Shown here piece after piece: positions 12,890-23,460 of a stretch of 64,000 bases of DNA (position 1 is its first letter; each line of letters starts with the position of its first letter). The notes beneath the pieces are model-generated. The model was given only the letters and a program-made list of their open reading frames with translations. It ran no database searches and was not told where the DNA came from. A program made the position numbers and the translations under genes. The DNA lies in the NCBI RefSeq assembly GCF_023091745.1, contig NC_068913.1:19424001-19488000 (forward strand). The letters run 5' to 3'. Origin of the DNA: Budorcas taxicolor. Taxonomy: Eukaryota > Chordata > Mammalia > Artiodactyla > Bovidae.

Positions 12890-13160
12890 ACAGTGAATAT
12901 GCAGGGGTAGGAAATGCAGGACCTAGTTTTTCTCTGGGATAAGTCAGAGAAAGCTTTACAGAGAAGGTCATCTTGTTTGAACTATAAAGTGCGTGTTTTC
13001 CAGTGTGAGATGGGAAAGGCAGAGAATACATTATATGCAAAGGCAAGAGAGCTGGATTTATCATATGTTCTAAAATTGAGAAGATATTTGGCATGACTCG
13101 AGTGGCAGAGAGTTAGGATAGATACTGGAATAAACCAGGCAGGGGCTAATTTTGAGGGAC
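12890..13160 (+). other. Possible ancient interspersed repeat
   Basis: The order of blocks ('gagaaagctttacagagaaggt', 'tgcaaaggcaagagagct', 'ggcaggggctaattttgagggactt') resembles a widespread old mammalian repeat, possibly L2/CR1-like. Divergence is too high for me to name the family. Short open frames on both strands (12879-13096) lie inside it and look fortuitous. Confidence 0.3.
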
Positions 13161-13667
13161 TTTGGGGGAAAATATAATTGGGAGAATGGGATCATCATTT
13201 TTGCAGTTTTGGAAAAAAAATTAGTCTGGCCAGTGTTAAAATGGAATGAAGACCCTAGATATAGTGAAACATATCAGAAGGTTGTCATAGTTGAAGCAAG
13301 AAATGATAGGGGCAGGAATCTTTCCTATCTTTTTCATTATTATATTTCTAGTGACAAGACTAGTACTTGGGACATAAGTTGAACTAATGAACAGACAAGA
13401 AAAGTATCCAAGATGCATTTAGAAAATAGAGCTGACAGCATTTGAAGTTTCTAAGGATAGGATCAGAACATTTCCCAAACCACATTTTATATAAAGCAAT
13501 ATTAAATGTAACTGATATGTTGCCCAGAGTCCAATTACGGTATTTTTGGTCAAATTACAATGGCCTGAACACCCAAACTGCTCAAATTGTGTTCGTTTTA
13601 CACAAACATTTGCAATGATATTTCTGAGAGTAAACAAAAAGCGTGGATACTTTAAAGCTTCTTATTT

Positions 13668-13876
13668 GTCACCAGTGAGAACCCATCTGCCAATGTAGGA
13701 GACGTAAAAGACTCTGGTTCAACCCCTGGGTCAAGAAGATCCCCTAGAGAGGGGCATGGCGACCTACTCCAGTATTCTTGCTTGGGGAATCCCACTGACA
13801 GAGAAGCCTGGCAGACTACAGTCCATAGGGTTACACAGAGTCAGACATGACTGAAGCAACTTAGCATGGCACAGCA
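13668..13876 (+). mobile_element. Bov-tA SINE, diverged
   Basis: The element has a tRNA-derived head with a degraded internal promoter B box ('ggttcaacccc' near 13716). The Bov-tA body follows ('gaagatcccctagagaggggcatggc', 'cctactccagtattcttgc') and then a BovB-derived tail ('cagactacagtccatagggtt', 'gtcagacatgactgaagcaactta'). The 5' end is worn and I could not identify a target duplication. Confidence 0.88.
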
Positions 13877-14122
13877 GTCTGGAATTACTGCATGCATATC
13901 TGTGCTTGAGCCAGCTTCTATGGCTCATCCAAACTCTATGTTAAATTACTTCGTGTTGGTAATCTGAGATCAGCCCTGGTGGGAATATTTACACCATGGA
14001 AATTGGCAAATGCTACAAACCATCTTTTACTCTGAAAATCAGTTGTTAAACATTAATCAGCATATCACCAACTACACAGAATCTTCTGTGCATCTCTTTT
14101 TTTGCCACTCTTTCTGTTTTAG

Positions 14123-14343
14123 TTTTTTTTTTTTTTCTTTCCAGCAATTTTCACAGACTAGGTAGTCTCAGCAACTATGCATCTAAAGATGTCGTATCAT
14201 ATGGTACTGTAAAGCTGCCAACTTTACAATTATCACAACTGCTGGAATCTGTGTCAAGAAAATACATTTTTGTTGATTCTGTACTGCACCTCACATTCCC
14301 AAGTTCTGCTTCTCTCAAGATCTTTTGGAAGAAAATTTCATGA
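14123..14343 (+). other. Unexplained open frame after a strong 3'-splice-like tract
   Basis: A pyrimidine run ending in tttctttccag (14133-14144) resembles a splice acceptor. The frame starting at 14146 is open for 65 codons to a TGA at 14341-14343, encoding a stretch with segments such as 'SKDVVSYGTVKLP' and 'RKYIFVDSVLHL'. The opposite strand is also open over about 57 codons of the same interval. Alternatively the T-run is the complement of a poly(A) tail and the body to its right an old antisense retroposed fragment. I recognise no protein family in either reading. Confidence 0.2.
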
Positions 14344-15414
14344 ATCTTTGTCTGTCAAGTCATAAAGACTACAGCCTTTCTTACTTCCCAAATGTGGGAA
14401 GGCATCATTGTGACCCCTGTTGTCCTTCTTTCCCATGACTCTGACTGAACAGTTACACTTGACAACCATGATCACCACCACTACCATCTTCCACAGGAAC
14501 AACAGCAAATCATATCACACCAGTATACAAAAAAATGCCCTAAGCATATTTTACGAATACAGATGATGTAGCAGGAGTGTAGTAGCTCCACTTCAAGCAC
14601 CTAAGTGACTTGTTATGTTGTTACTATAAAGCTGTGTAGATAATGAGAAACATGTTTCAGACTAGAAAGAAAACCAGAGTAGGGATTCAGCTATATCCAA
14701 GATTTAACATGGTATCATGTACTGTAAACCTTAAGAAGTATTACTTCAATGAACAGGAAAGCTTTTTTTCCTGTGTCTGATAATATAAATGCTACTCCTC
14801 TCAGGTGGCTGAAATGCAAAATAAAATTTTAGAAAACAATCTAAATTTTGCAAAATTAAGCCTTGGTGCAAGGTAGACCATGTGCTTTAAAGAAGAGAAA
14901 ACCTTGAAATAAAAATGTCAGTTTTATTTCTGAACGTCTTTCAATATGTCAACATCTCTTCTTGCTTAACTATGGAAAGGTGGAAAGAATTTCCCCTTCT
15001 TACACTGATTTGGTGATCTTTATGAATAGGTATAGGTTAGAAATTCCATAAACCATAAGTAGCATGCATATAATAGCTTTATTCATTATAAAGTTTGTCA
15101 GGGAAAAATATTATTTTAGAGAACAAAATATACAGCTTTAGCATATCATCTTAGGTATTCCAAATATATTTGACTTAAAAAATATACTATGTGCAAATAT
15201 GTTTGTTTTGCATCAAATGGAAAAAGTGCCTTCTTTTGTATAAATGGATATTCATGCCAGCATGCAGATGACATACAAGATTCCAATTGTCTGCTTAATG
15301 TTATCACTGCAAAAAGACATAAGAACCCAATAGGTATGAACTTTATATTCATTGTTTTAATAATACAAATAACTGGAAATGCAAAATTCCCAAAATATTC
15401 AGGCATTTCAAAAT

Positions 15415-15638
15415 ATTCCTTGGTGGCTCAGATGGTAAAAAATCCACTTGCAATGTGGGAGACATGGGCTTAATCCCTGGGTTGGGAAGATCTCTTGGAG
15501 AAGGAAATGGCAACCCACTCCAGTATTCTTGCCTGGAGAATCCCACACACAAAGGATCCTGGGGGTGGTGGGGTGTGGGGTACAGTCCATGGAGCCACAG
15601 AGAGGTGGACATGACTGAGTGACTAAGCATAGCAAACT
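15415..15638 (+). mobile_element. Bov-tA SINE
   Basis: The tRNA-like head 'ccttggtggctcagatggtaa' is followed by a diverged B box, 'ggaaatggcaacccactcc', 'gcctggagaatccca' and the tail 'acatgactgagtgactaagca'. A G/T-rich expansion at 15556-15582 (ggggtggtggggtgtggggt) interrupts the body where most copies read 'cagaggagcctggcgggcta'. Confidence 0.93.
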
Positions 15639-15991
15639 TGAAATAAGGATTTGCAACCAGAACAGACCCCAAAGTTGAATAAATTTCTCATTTGCTACTT
15701 TTGTGATCCTGGGAAAGGTCCCAAGTAAGCTGAAGATCCCCATTCTTAAAGTAAAGATAGTATTACCCTCCTCAAATATTTATTTGATGATAGGAGGCAA
15801 GAATACTTTTTAAATTTATCATAGTATTCCACATGTACCAGTTGCTGCATATATTTAATTAACTTTTCACAAACACTCAAATAAAGATCAAGTCTATGTG
15901 CATATCTCACGAAGACTTAAAATCTATATTCTGTTACAACAGGTCTGCAGCGTGATTTTCTGAATTACCAAATAAAGATCTTTACAAACTT

Positions 15992-16013
15992 GATTGTTTT
16001 TTTTTTTTTTTTT
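15992..16013. repeat. Poly(T) tract
   Basis: A run of about 20 T. It could be the complement of an old poly(A) tail, but no recognisable element abuts it. Confidence 0.85.
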
Positions 16014-16605
16014 TGGCTTGTTCTTTTTACTACTGTAGTTCATCAGAAGAAATATGATCATTTTATGAATGGGTGAGACACTGAATGAATATAAAGTTTA
16101 GTTTAGGCACATCCATAAAAACATTACTTTTGGTTGAATAATCTTATGCTTATTAGATTTATGCCAATACTATCTGAACATTGTATTGAATGTTTCCATA
16201 TTTTACATGAGAAATAAAATATAGCTTAGGAAGAGACATAAAAAGATCTTCAGCACATGCTCTGAATATTTGTATGTACATAGAATTTTTTGGTAGTGTG
16301 TTTTCTCCAGAAATAAATTGCAACTCTTAAATTGAGATTTTAACATATTAAAAAATAAAAGTGGTAAAACTCAATGATTACTTAAGCAGCATCTTTCATC
16401 ATTGGACTTTGCATTCTGAGAACAACACACTATTTAATTTTGGATTGATATAGTTTAACAAAGCAACAAAAATAGCTTTTTCTTTTTCCTTTATCCTTGG
16501 CATAGATCCTTTCATATCCTTGTCTGAGATGGCCGTAAATCCAGATGATCAAAATCAAATGTCAAGGCCAGAAAAAAATACAATTAAGGATTTTGTGGAT
16601 TTTAA

Positions 16606-16645
16606 AATTCATTCAATGTATTTCTCTTAATACATTGAATGAATT
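16606..16645. repeat. Perfect 16-bp stem hairpin with 8-nt loop
   Basis: The arm aattcattcaatgtat (16606-16621) is followed by the loop ttctctta and then the exact reverse complement atacattgaatgaatt (16630-16645). Pairing stops immediately outside the arms. It lies just upstream of a SINE but is not part of it. It could be a chance inverted duplication or the remnant of a small DNA-transposon terminus; I cannot decide from sequence alone. Confidence 0.9.
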
Positions 16646-16675
16646 ATAAGATGCATAAGCTTGTATTCATCTCTA

Positions 16676-16998
16676 GGGCTTCTCTGGCAACTTAGTTGGT
16701 AAAGAATCCACCTGCAATGCAGGAGATCCCAGTTTGATTCTTGAGTGGGGAAGATTCACTTGAGAAGCGATAGGCTACCCACTCCAGTGTTCTTGGGCTT
16801 CCCTGGTGGCTCAGTGAGTAAAGAATCCAACCGCAACGTGGGAGACCTGTGTTCAATCCCTGGGTTGGGAAGATCCCCTGGAGAAGGGAAAGGCTACTCA
16901 CTCCAGTATTCTGGCCTGGAAAATTTCATGGACTGTATAGTTCATGGGGTCACAAAGAGTTGGACATGACTGAGCAACTTTCAGTTTCTTTCACTTTT
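16676..16998 (+). mobile_element. Bov-tA SINE with duplicated tRNA-like head
   Basis: Two tRNA-derived heads occur in tandem: 'gggcttctctggcaactta' at 16676 and 'gggcttccctggtggctca' at about 16796. Each has its own 'aagattc/cccctggagaa' body. A single BovB-derived tail follows ('catggactgtatagttcatggggtcac', 'gacatgactgagcaactttca'). The same dimeric architecture occurs at 53885-54193, so it is a family structure, not a local accident. Confidence 0.93.
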
Positions 16999-17500
16999 GG
17001 CTAAACATTATTTTTCAGAGATTCATCCAATTCAATATAAGTATCAACAAAGTTTCATTGCATTCTTCCATTATAAGAATGTACCTTATTCTTGTTTTTA
17101 TGGACGTTTTAGTTGTTTTCCAAATCTCACTGTTATAAATAACACTGAATGAACTTTTGTCTTTTGGGACACTTGAGCATTTCTGTAAATGTAGATCTAG
17201 ACTAGAATCCTTGGGTCATTAATTTACTTTGGAATAAAACTGGCAGTTTCCAAGGCTTCTAAATTAACTTACATTCCCACCATTCACAGTATTTGAAATT
17301 TCAGTAAATCCCAATTTTTGTCAATCTTCTTTATCTAGACATTTTGCTCTAATAGTATTTGATTGTAGTCTTTATTATAATTTCTCTTATGACCAATGGG
17401 AATGAACATCTATTTATATTCTTTTTGATCAATTATGCTTAATATAGAAATAGATTTTTATGTACTGATCTAATTTCTAGTAAACTTGTTATAGGCAATT
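16999..17500 (-). mobile_element. Ancient L1 3' region fragment
   Basis: On the minus strand this has the block order of an old L1 3' end, read here as complement: 'tttcattgcattcttccattataa', 'ttgttttccaaatctcactgttataaataacactg', 'acattcccaccattcacagt' and 'ttgtcaatcttctttat'. It is strongly diverged, its boundaries are approximate and no frame survives. Confidence 0.65.
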
Positions 17501-18752
17501 AATAATTCTAATAGTTGACCCATAGAATTATTTTAATTTTCTATGTAGGCTCTCAAGTTCTCTGCTTATTATTATGAGAGTTAAATCTCTTCCTTTCCTG
17601 TCTATATATAATTATTTATTTTGATTGATTACTCTGTGTATACTCTCAAGAAAAATATAAATTTCAAAGGTAATAGCATATAATTGTTTCCATTTTTATT
17701 ATCCAGGAAAAGACCTTTGTATTTTACCTTTAAATATGAAATTTAGTGTAGTTTGATTTTGTTGTGCTTTGTCAGATTAAGATATTACTTGTACTCCCTG
17801 TTTGGCAATAACTTTTATGATACATAGGAGTTTGTCAAATGCTTTCCTAAATCTCTTGAGATAGTTTCATATATTTTATGTTTTTTTTCTGTTAATATTG
17901 ATTTTTATAATTAAAGCAACTATATTTGTCTAAAATAATGGTCAAAACTGACATAAGGCTTTTAAAAAATATTGATGCCTTTAAAATACTTATTTAATGT
18001 AAAGTGTCAGTTCTTAGCTATACTAATACAATTACATATTACTAACATTAATGCAATTAACAAATAAGTCTGTAGTCCAAGGCAAGAGATAAAAATATAC
18101 TTCAGAATGAAAAATATATCCAAAGAATGACTCTTCTTTTTACTTTTCTCCATCAAAAGCAATGAAAATAAAGAGTAGTATTTCATCTTTGGACAGTGAG
18201 AGCTATTAAATAAAAAATATACTGAGATGCAAATGTCTATAGATATTAGTGATTAACTATGTGCTAAGGATGAGTACAAATGAGAAATTTAATGTATTTC
18301 CTATGTTTCTTCTTTCAGTAGTTATAAGGAGAGTGAAGACACGGTTATTTTAATCCCATGATGTATTTCTGAGCCCCAAGATTTACAACACTAGTTGCAA
18401 GATTTCAGCTAGTATTGTATACTATCTTTAAAATATTTTGTTGAAATAAAATATTTCTATGCTTCTTAAGCTATAGAGACATATACCACTATAAAACATA
18501 TTCAAGGAATGTTTATTCCAGTTAGAAAAAATATATAAATAAAGGAAAATTATTTGATACTAAATGTGGATTAATAATTTTCAGAGAAATTTAATATTAA
18601 AACATTTAACCCCACAACTGCATTGCATACATTATAATTTTTTGCCTACTAAGAAAAGCTTCTAGACTTTGGGATTATCAAAAATAATTATAATTAGCAT
18701 GCTATAACTGAAAAGACATAAAGATAATAACACTTTAATAGATGTTATATAA
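17501..18752. other. Unique very AT-rich sequence
   Basis: No recognisable repeat, exon or structured element. Confidence 0.45.
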
Positions 18753-19387
18753 CATAGATAGACAAAGTGCCTGAAGAACTATGGACGGAGGTTTGTGTAT
18801 TGTACAGGGGCAGTGATCAAGACTATCTCCAAGAAAAAGAAATGCAAAAAGGCAAAATGGCTGTCTGAGGAGGCCTTACAAATAGGTGAGAAAAGAAGAG
18901 AAGTGAAAAGCAAAGGAGAAAAGGAAAGATATACCCATTTGAGTGCAGAGTTCCAAAAATTAGCAAGGAGAGATAAGAAAGCATTCCTTAGTGATCAGTG
19001 CAAAGTAATAGAGGAAAACCATAGAATGAGAAAGACTAGCGATCTCTTCAAGAAACTTAGAGATACCAAGAGAACATCTAATGCAAAGATGGACACAATA
19101 AAGGACAGAATTGACACGGACCTAAAAAAAGCAGAAGATATTAAGAAGAAGTGGCAAGAATACACAGAAGAACTATGTAAAAAAATATCACCATGACCCA
19201 GATAGCCATGATGGTGTGATCACTTACCTGGAGCCAGACGTCCTGGAATGCGAAGTCAAGTGGGCCGTAGGAAGCCTCACTACTAACAAAGGTAGTGGAG
19301 GTGATGGAATCCAATTGAGCTATTTCAAATCCTCAAAGATGATGCTGTAAAAGTGGTGCACTCAATATGCCAGCAAATTTGGAAAAC

Positions 19388-19440
19388 GGGCACATTACTT
19401 TGCTAAAAAAGGTCCATCTAGTCAAAGCTAAGTTTTTCCA
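19388..19440 (+). repeat. Templated insertion copied from 21043-21096 of the same element
   Basis: Where other copies read 'ttggaaaactcagcagtggccac', this one has about 50 extra bases between 'ggaaaac' and 'ccagtggccac'. The extra bases match 21043-21096, including differences from other BovB copies that donor and insert share: 'cacatta' for gacatta, 'gctaa(g/a)aaagg' and 'gctaagttttt' for gctatggttttt. Only two differences separate insert and donor. The right junction falls at the shared ccagt. Confidence 0.85.
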
Positions 19441-19510
19441 GTGGCCACAGGACTAGAAAAGGTCAGTTTTCATTCCAATCCCAAAGAAAAGCAATTCCAA
19501 AGAATATTCA

Positions 19511-19701
19511 TCAGTTCAGTTCAGTCGCTCAGTCGTGTTCTACTCTTTGCGACCCCATGAATCACAGCATGCCAGTCCTCCCTGTCCATCATGAACTCCC
19601 GGAGTTTACTCAGATTCACATCCCATCGAGTCAGTGATGCCATCCAGCCTTCTCATCCTCTGTCGTCCCCTTCTCCTCCTGGCCCCAATCCCTCCCAGCA
19701 T
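19511..19701 (-). mobile_element. BovB 3'-end fragment inserted antisense in BovB
   Basis: This is the complement of the last roughly 190 bases of BovB, starting at tcagttcagttcagtcgctcag and cut off at 'cctcccagcat'. The host BovB reads '...aaagaatattca' on the left and resumes 'actactgcacaattg' on the right, so at most one or two host bases are missing and nothing is duplicated. It is closer to the family consensus than its host and therefore younger. Confidence 0.92.
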
Positions 19702-20129
19702 ACTACTGCACAATTGCACACATCTCACACGTTAGCAAAGTAATTCTCAAAATTCTCCAAGCGAGGCTTCAACAGTATGTGAACCCTGAAATTCCAGATC
19801 TTCAAGCTGGATTTAGAAAAGGCAGAGGAACCTGAGATCAAATTGCCAACATCCATTAGATCATCAAAAATGCAAGAGTTCCAGAACAACAACTACATCT
19901 GCTTTATTGATGATACCAAAGCCTTGGACTGTGTGTATCACAACAAAATGTGGAAAATTCTTCAAGAGATGGGAATACCAGACCACCTGACCTGCCTCCT
20001 GAGAAATCTGTATGCAGGTCAGGAAGCAACAATTAGAACTGGACATGGAACAACATATATGTTCCAAATTGGGAAAGGAGTATGTCAAGGCTGTATATTG
20101 TCACCTGCTTATTTAACTTATATGCAGAG

Positions 20130-20536
20130 TTCAGTTCAGTTCAGTTGCTCAGTCATGTCTGACTCTTTGCGACCCCATGAACCGCAGCACTCCAGGCCTC
20201 CCTGTCTATCACCAACCCCTGGAGTCCAACCAAACCCATGTCCATTGAGTCAATGATGCCATTCAGCTGTCTCATCCTCTGTCATCCCCCTCTCCTCTTG
20301 CCCTCAATCTTTCCCAGCATCAGGGTCTTTCCCAGTGAGTCAGCTCTTCACATCAGGTGGCCAAAGTATTGGAGTTTGAGCTTCAACATCCATCCTTCCA
20401 ATGAATATCCAGGACTGATCTCCTTTATGATTGACTGGTTGGATCTCCTTGTAGTCCAAGGCACTCTTAAGAGTCTTCTCCAGCACCACAGTTCAAAAGC
20501 ATCAATTCTTCTGCACTCAGCTTTCTTTATAGTCCA
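20130..20536 (-). mobile_element. Second BovB 3'-end fragment inserted antisense in BovB
   Basis: About 407 bases of complementary BovB 3' sequence interrupt the host between 'tatatgcagag' and 'catcatgagaaacgc'. The host would normally read 'gcagagtacatcatgag', so only about two bases are absent and there is no target duplication. Its sequence differs at many sites from the host's own 3' end, so it came from another BovB copy and is not a foldback of this one. Confidence 0.92.
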
Positions 20537-20699
20537 CATCATGAGAAACGCTGGGCTGGATGAAGCATAAGCTGGCATCAAAATTGCTAGGAGAAATATC
20601 AATAACCTCAGATATGCAGATGACACCACCCTTATGGCAGAAAGTGCTGCAGAACTAATAAGCCTCTTGATGAAATTGAAAGAGGAGAGTGAAAAATTT

Positions 20700-20824
20700 G
20701 TATACCTGTGGTGGGACCCATGTTGATGTATGGCAAAACCAATACAATATTGTAAAGTAATTAACCTCCAATTAAAATGTATAAATTTATATTAAAAATA
20801 AATAAAATTATAAAACATAATTTT
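20700..20824 (+). mobile_element. L1 3'-end fragment with 8-bp TSD
   Basis: The last roughly 125 bases of a ruminant L1 interrupt the BovB: 'tatacctgtggtggga', 'tatggcaaaaccaatacaat', 'cctccaattaaaat' and an A-rich tail. The host octamer aaaaattt is repeated at 20692-20699 and 20825-20832, and the BovB resumes with 'agcttaaaact'. It is a 5'-truncated target-primed insertion later than the BovB. Confidence 0.9.
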
Positions 20825-21624
20825 AAAAATTTAGCTTAAAACTAGCATTCAGAAAACTAATATCATGATATCCAGTCCCATCACTTCTTGGCAAATAGAT
20901 GGGGAAACAATGGAAATTGTGACAGACTTTATTTTCTGGGACTCCAAAATCACTGCAGATAGTGACTGCAGCCATGAAATTAAAAGATGCTTGCTCCTTG
21001 AAAGAAAAACTGTGACAAACCTAGACAGCATATTAAATGCAGACACATTACTTTGCTAAGAAAGGTCCATCTAGTCAAAGCTAAGTTTTTTCCAGTAGTC
21101 ATGTATGGATGTGAGATTTGGACTATAAAATAGCTGAGCCCTGAAGAAATGATGCTTTTGAACTATGCTTTTGGAGAATACTCTTGAGAGTCCATTGAAG
21201 TGCAAGGGTAGCAAACCAGTCAATCCTAAAGGAAATCAGTCTTGAATATTCATTGTAAGGACTGATGCTGAATCTGAAACTTCAATATTTTTGTTACCTG
21301 ATGCAATTAACTGACTTATTGGAAAAGACGCTGATGCTGGGAAAGATTGAAGACAGGAGGAGAGGGGGACAACAGAGGATGAGCTGGTTGGATGGCATCA
21401 CCTACCCAATGGACATGAGTTTGAGTAAGCCTCAGGAGTTGGTGATGGATAGGGAAGCCTGGCATGCTGCAGTCCATGGGGTTGCAAAGAGCTGGACACC
21501 ATTGAGCAACTGAAGTGAATTGAACCATATTTTGTTATTCGAGAATATATTTTCATTTGAATTTTGGAATCTTATAAAAAGTAAGTGTATTAATGGTACT
21601 GAGTTTGGGGAAAATATAGTAATT

Positions 21625-21812
21625 GAAATGGTAGACTTTGGAGTTATATTGTCTGTGCTTCAATTATAGCTACTTTGCTTGCCATCTTCATATTAAAGAT
21701 ACTTTATGTGTCTCCTAAATAGTTTCATTTGTAAAATATTAATTATTTCAAGAAATGTGCTTAGTACATTTCATGGCACAGAATTAAATAGATGTTTGTT
21801 GAACAGAGAAGT
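21625..21812 (+). mobile_element. MIR SINE
   Basis: The order 'gtagactttggagttatattgtctg' (core), 'tgtctcctaaatagtttcatttgtaaaat' and 'tagtacatttcatggcacagaattaaatagatgtttgtt' follows the MIR core and 3' end. MIR is an old mammalian tRNA-derived SINE and is heavily diverged here. It forms most of the spacer between the inverted BovB pair at 18753-21524 and 21842-22320. Confidence 0.7.
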
Positions 21813-21841
21813 GAAATATATTCTAACTCCTGATTCACTCC

Positions 21842-22320
21842 TCAGTTCAGTTCAGTCACTCAGTCGTGTCCAACTCTTTGCAACCCCATGAATCACAGCA
21901 TGCCAGACTTCCCTGTCCATCACCATCTCCCGGAGTTCACTCAAACTCACATCCATTGAGTCAGTGATGCCATCCAGCCATCTAATCCTCTGTTGTCCCC
22001 TTCTCCTCCTGCCTCCAATCCCTCCCAGCATCAGAGTCTGTTCCAATGAGTCAACTCTTCTCATGAGGTGGCCAAAGTACTGGAGCTTCAGCTTTAGCAT
22101 CATTCCTTCCAAGGAAATCGCAGGGCTGATCTCCTTCAGAATGGACTGGTTGGATCTCCTTGCAGTCCAAGGGACTCTCAAGAGTCTTCTCCAACACCAC
22201 AGTTCAAAAGCATCAATTCTTTGGTGCTCAGCCTTCTTCACAGTCCAACTCTCACATCCATACATGACTGCAGGAAAAACCATAGCCTTGACTAGACGGA
22301 CCTTAGTTGACAAAGTAATG
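21842..22320 (-). mobile_element. BovB 3'-end fragment, antisense
   Basis: The complement of about 480 bases of BovB 3' end, close to consensus. On the minus strand 153 codons (21852-22313) remain open for the C-terminal region, including 'KAMVFPAVMYGCESWTVKKA', the Arg-rich 'GGRRRRGQQRI' stretch and 'HGVAKSWTRLSD' at the end. The truncation point is at 'actttgtcaacta' on the minus strand. No target duplication was found. Confidence 0.95.
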
Positions 22321-23289
22321 AAGGAAATATGATAAGAGCTCTCAAAAGCAGTTTTCCCTAACTGTTCTTATGATATACCAATGAAAGTGTTTTTATTAAA
22401 ATTTCAAAATGTATCAATTTTGCAAGAATGGTGCTATATACAGAAACACTGTAGGTTTACTTTACTCTGTAAAATATCCCTAACATAAAGCATCTTTAGG
22501 TTGAAGTGGTTATGTACATCTTATTTATGATTACAATAGTAGGATGTTGGGAGCCAAATTAGCTCTAAAGTTAAAAGAGATCTCTAACACTTATAGCAAT
22601 ATTGAAATTCAGAAGTGGAAACATCAGTGATCTGTTCATGCATCCCATGAAACTATAATGCATTCATTAATAGAACCCATGTCAATATTAATATTTGTTT
22701 ACACTGCATTTATTGACTGAACCTAATGCCAGTGTTATAAAGTTGGTACTTTGAGCAGTATATGATGCTTCAGAAGTGGTTGATGCCTGGAAATGATTGG
22801 AAGAAGACAAAAGTCTATGAGCATAAAAATCTATATTGTGAAATCACAGCCATAATAGACCATTTTGATATATTGTATAATGTCACATGGATATGTGAAA
22901 ATTAGCAGTAATTTGATAATTTTGTCATATACAGTCAGTGGCATCAATTAGACAGTACTTTTTGAATTTTAACTCTGTGCTTTTTGCTGTTGTTATTTTG
23001 CTAGATGTAATTTTCACAGAAATTTTGAGTTTTGGTCTTCACTACAAATGACATTAAAATTTGCAATGTATGATGTAGATTAAATTTGCATATACTTACC
23101 ATTATATGTTGTTTGAAAACAATTTCATATGTCTTGTGTTTGAAATAGAATTAAAGAATCAATTGAAATTTTATAGTGCCATTAATAGATAATATCACTT
23201 CCCCTTACATATATACACATGCATTTATTTTTTATTCTTAATTACTAAGATAATTTGGCCAAGAAAAGTAAAAATAATACCAGATACTA
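22321..23289. other. Unique AT-rich sequence
   Basis: No recognisable repeat, RNA gene or convincing exon. Confidence 0.45.
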
Positions 23290-23460
23290 CCTACGTTATG
23301 CCTATCATGTCCCAAGAGCACTTTTCTTCTCACAACATCTTTACAGGTAGATATTATTAGACATCATGACAGATGAAGAAGGCCGAATGATATCAAGCAA
23401 TTTAACCAGATCACATAAATTCTAAATGGTAAGGTCTGTGTCATTTCCAGGTAGCCTCTT
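23290..23460 (-). mobile_element. MIR SINE, antisense
   Basis: The plus strand shows the complement of MIR in its usual order: 'cctatcatgtcccaagagcac', 'ctcacaacatctttacaggtagatattatta', 'acagatgaagaaggc' and 'ccagatcacataaattctaaatgg'. Boundaries are approximate because of divergence. Confidence 0.7.

Larger units (their letters stand above)
18753..21524 (+). mobile_element. BovB (RTE) LINE hosting nested insertions
   Basis: A sense BovB starts in the linker upstream of the RT (open 18795-19196) and ends at the degenerate 3' tail near 21524. Four segments interrupt it: a 53-bp copy of its own downstream sequence (19388-19440), two antisense BovB 3' fragments (19511-19701 and 20130-20536) and an L1 tail fragment (20700-20824). 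Host segments between them rejoin in the right order, so these are later events. The RT region near 19890-19935 reads FIDDTKALD, a damaged motif A. The YADD codons at about 20615-20626 are readable. Stops and frameshifts throughout rule out function. Confidence 0.93.

Noticed and set aside
16676..16998. tRNA genes
   Set aside because: The tRNA-like heads here and in the other SINEs have degraded cloverleafs and are fused to SINE bodies. They are tRNA-derived, not tRNA genes.
20130..20536. Foldback copy of the host BovB's own 3' end
   Set aside because: The fragment differs from the host's 3' end (21265-21524) at many sites, so it came from another BovB copy.
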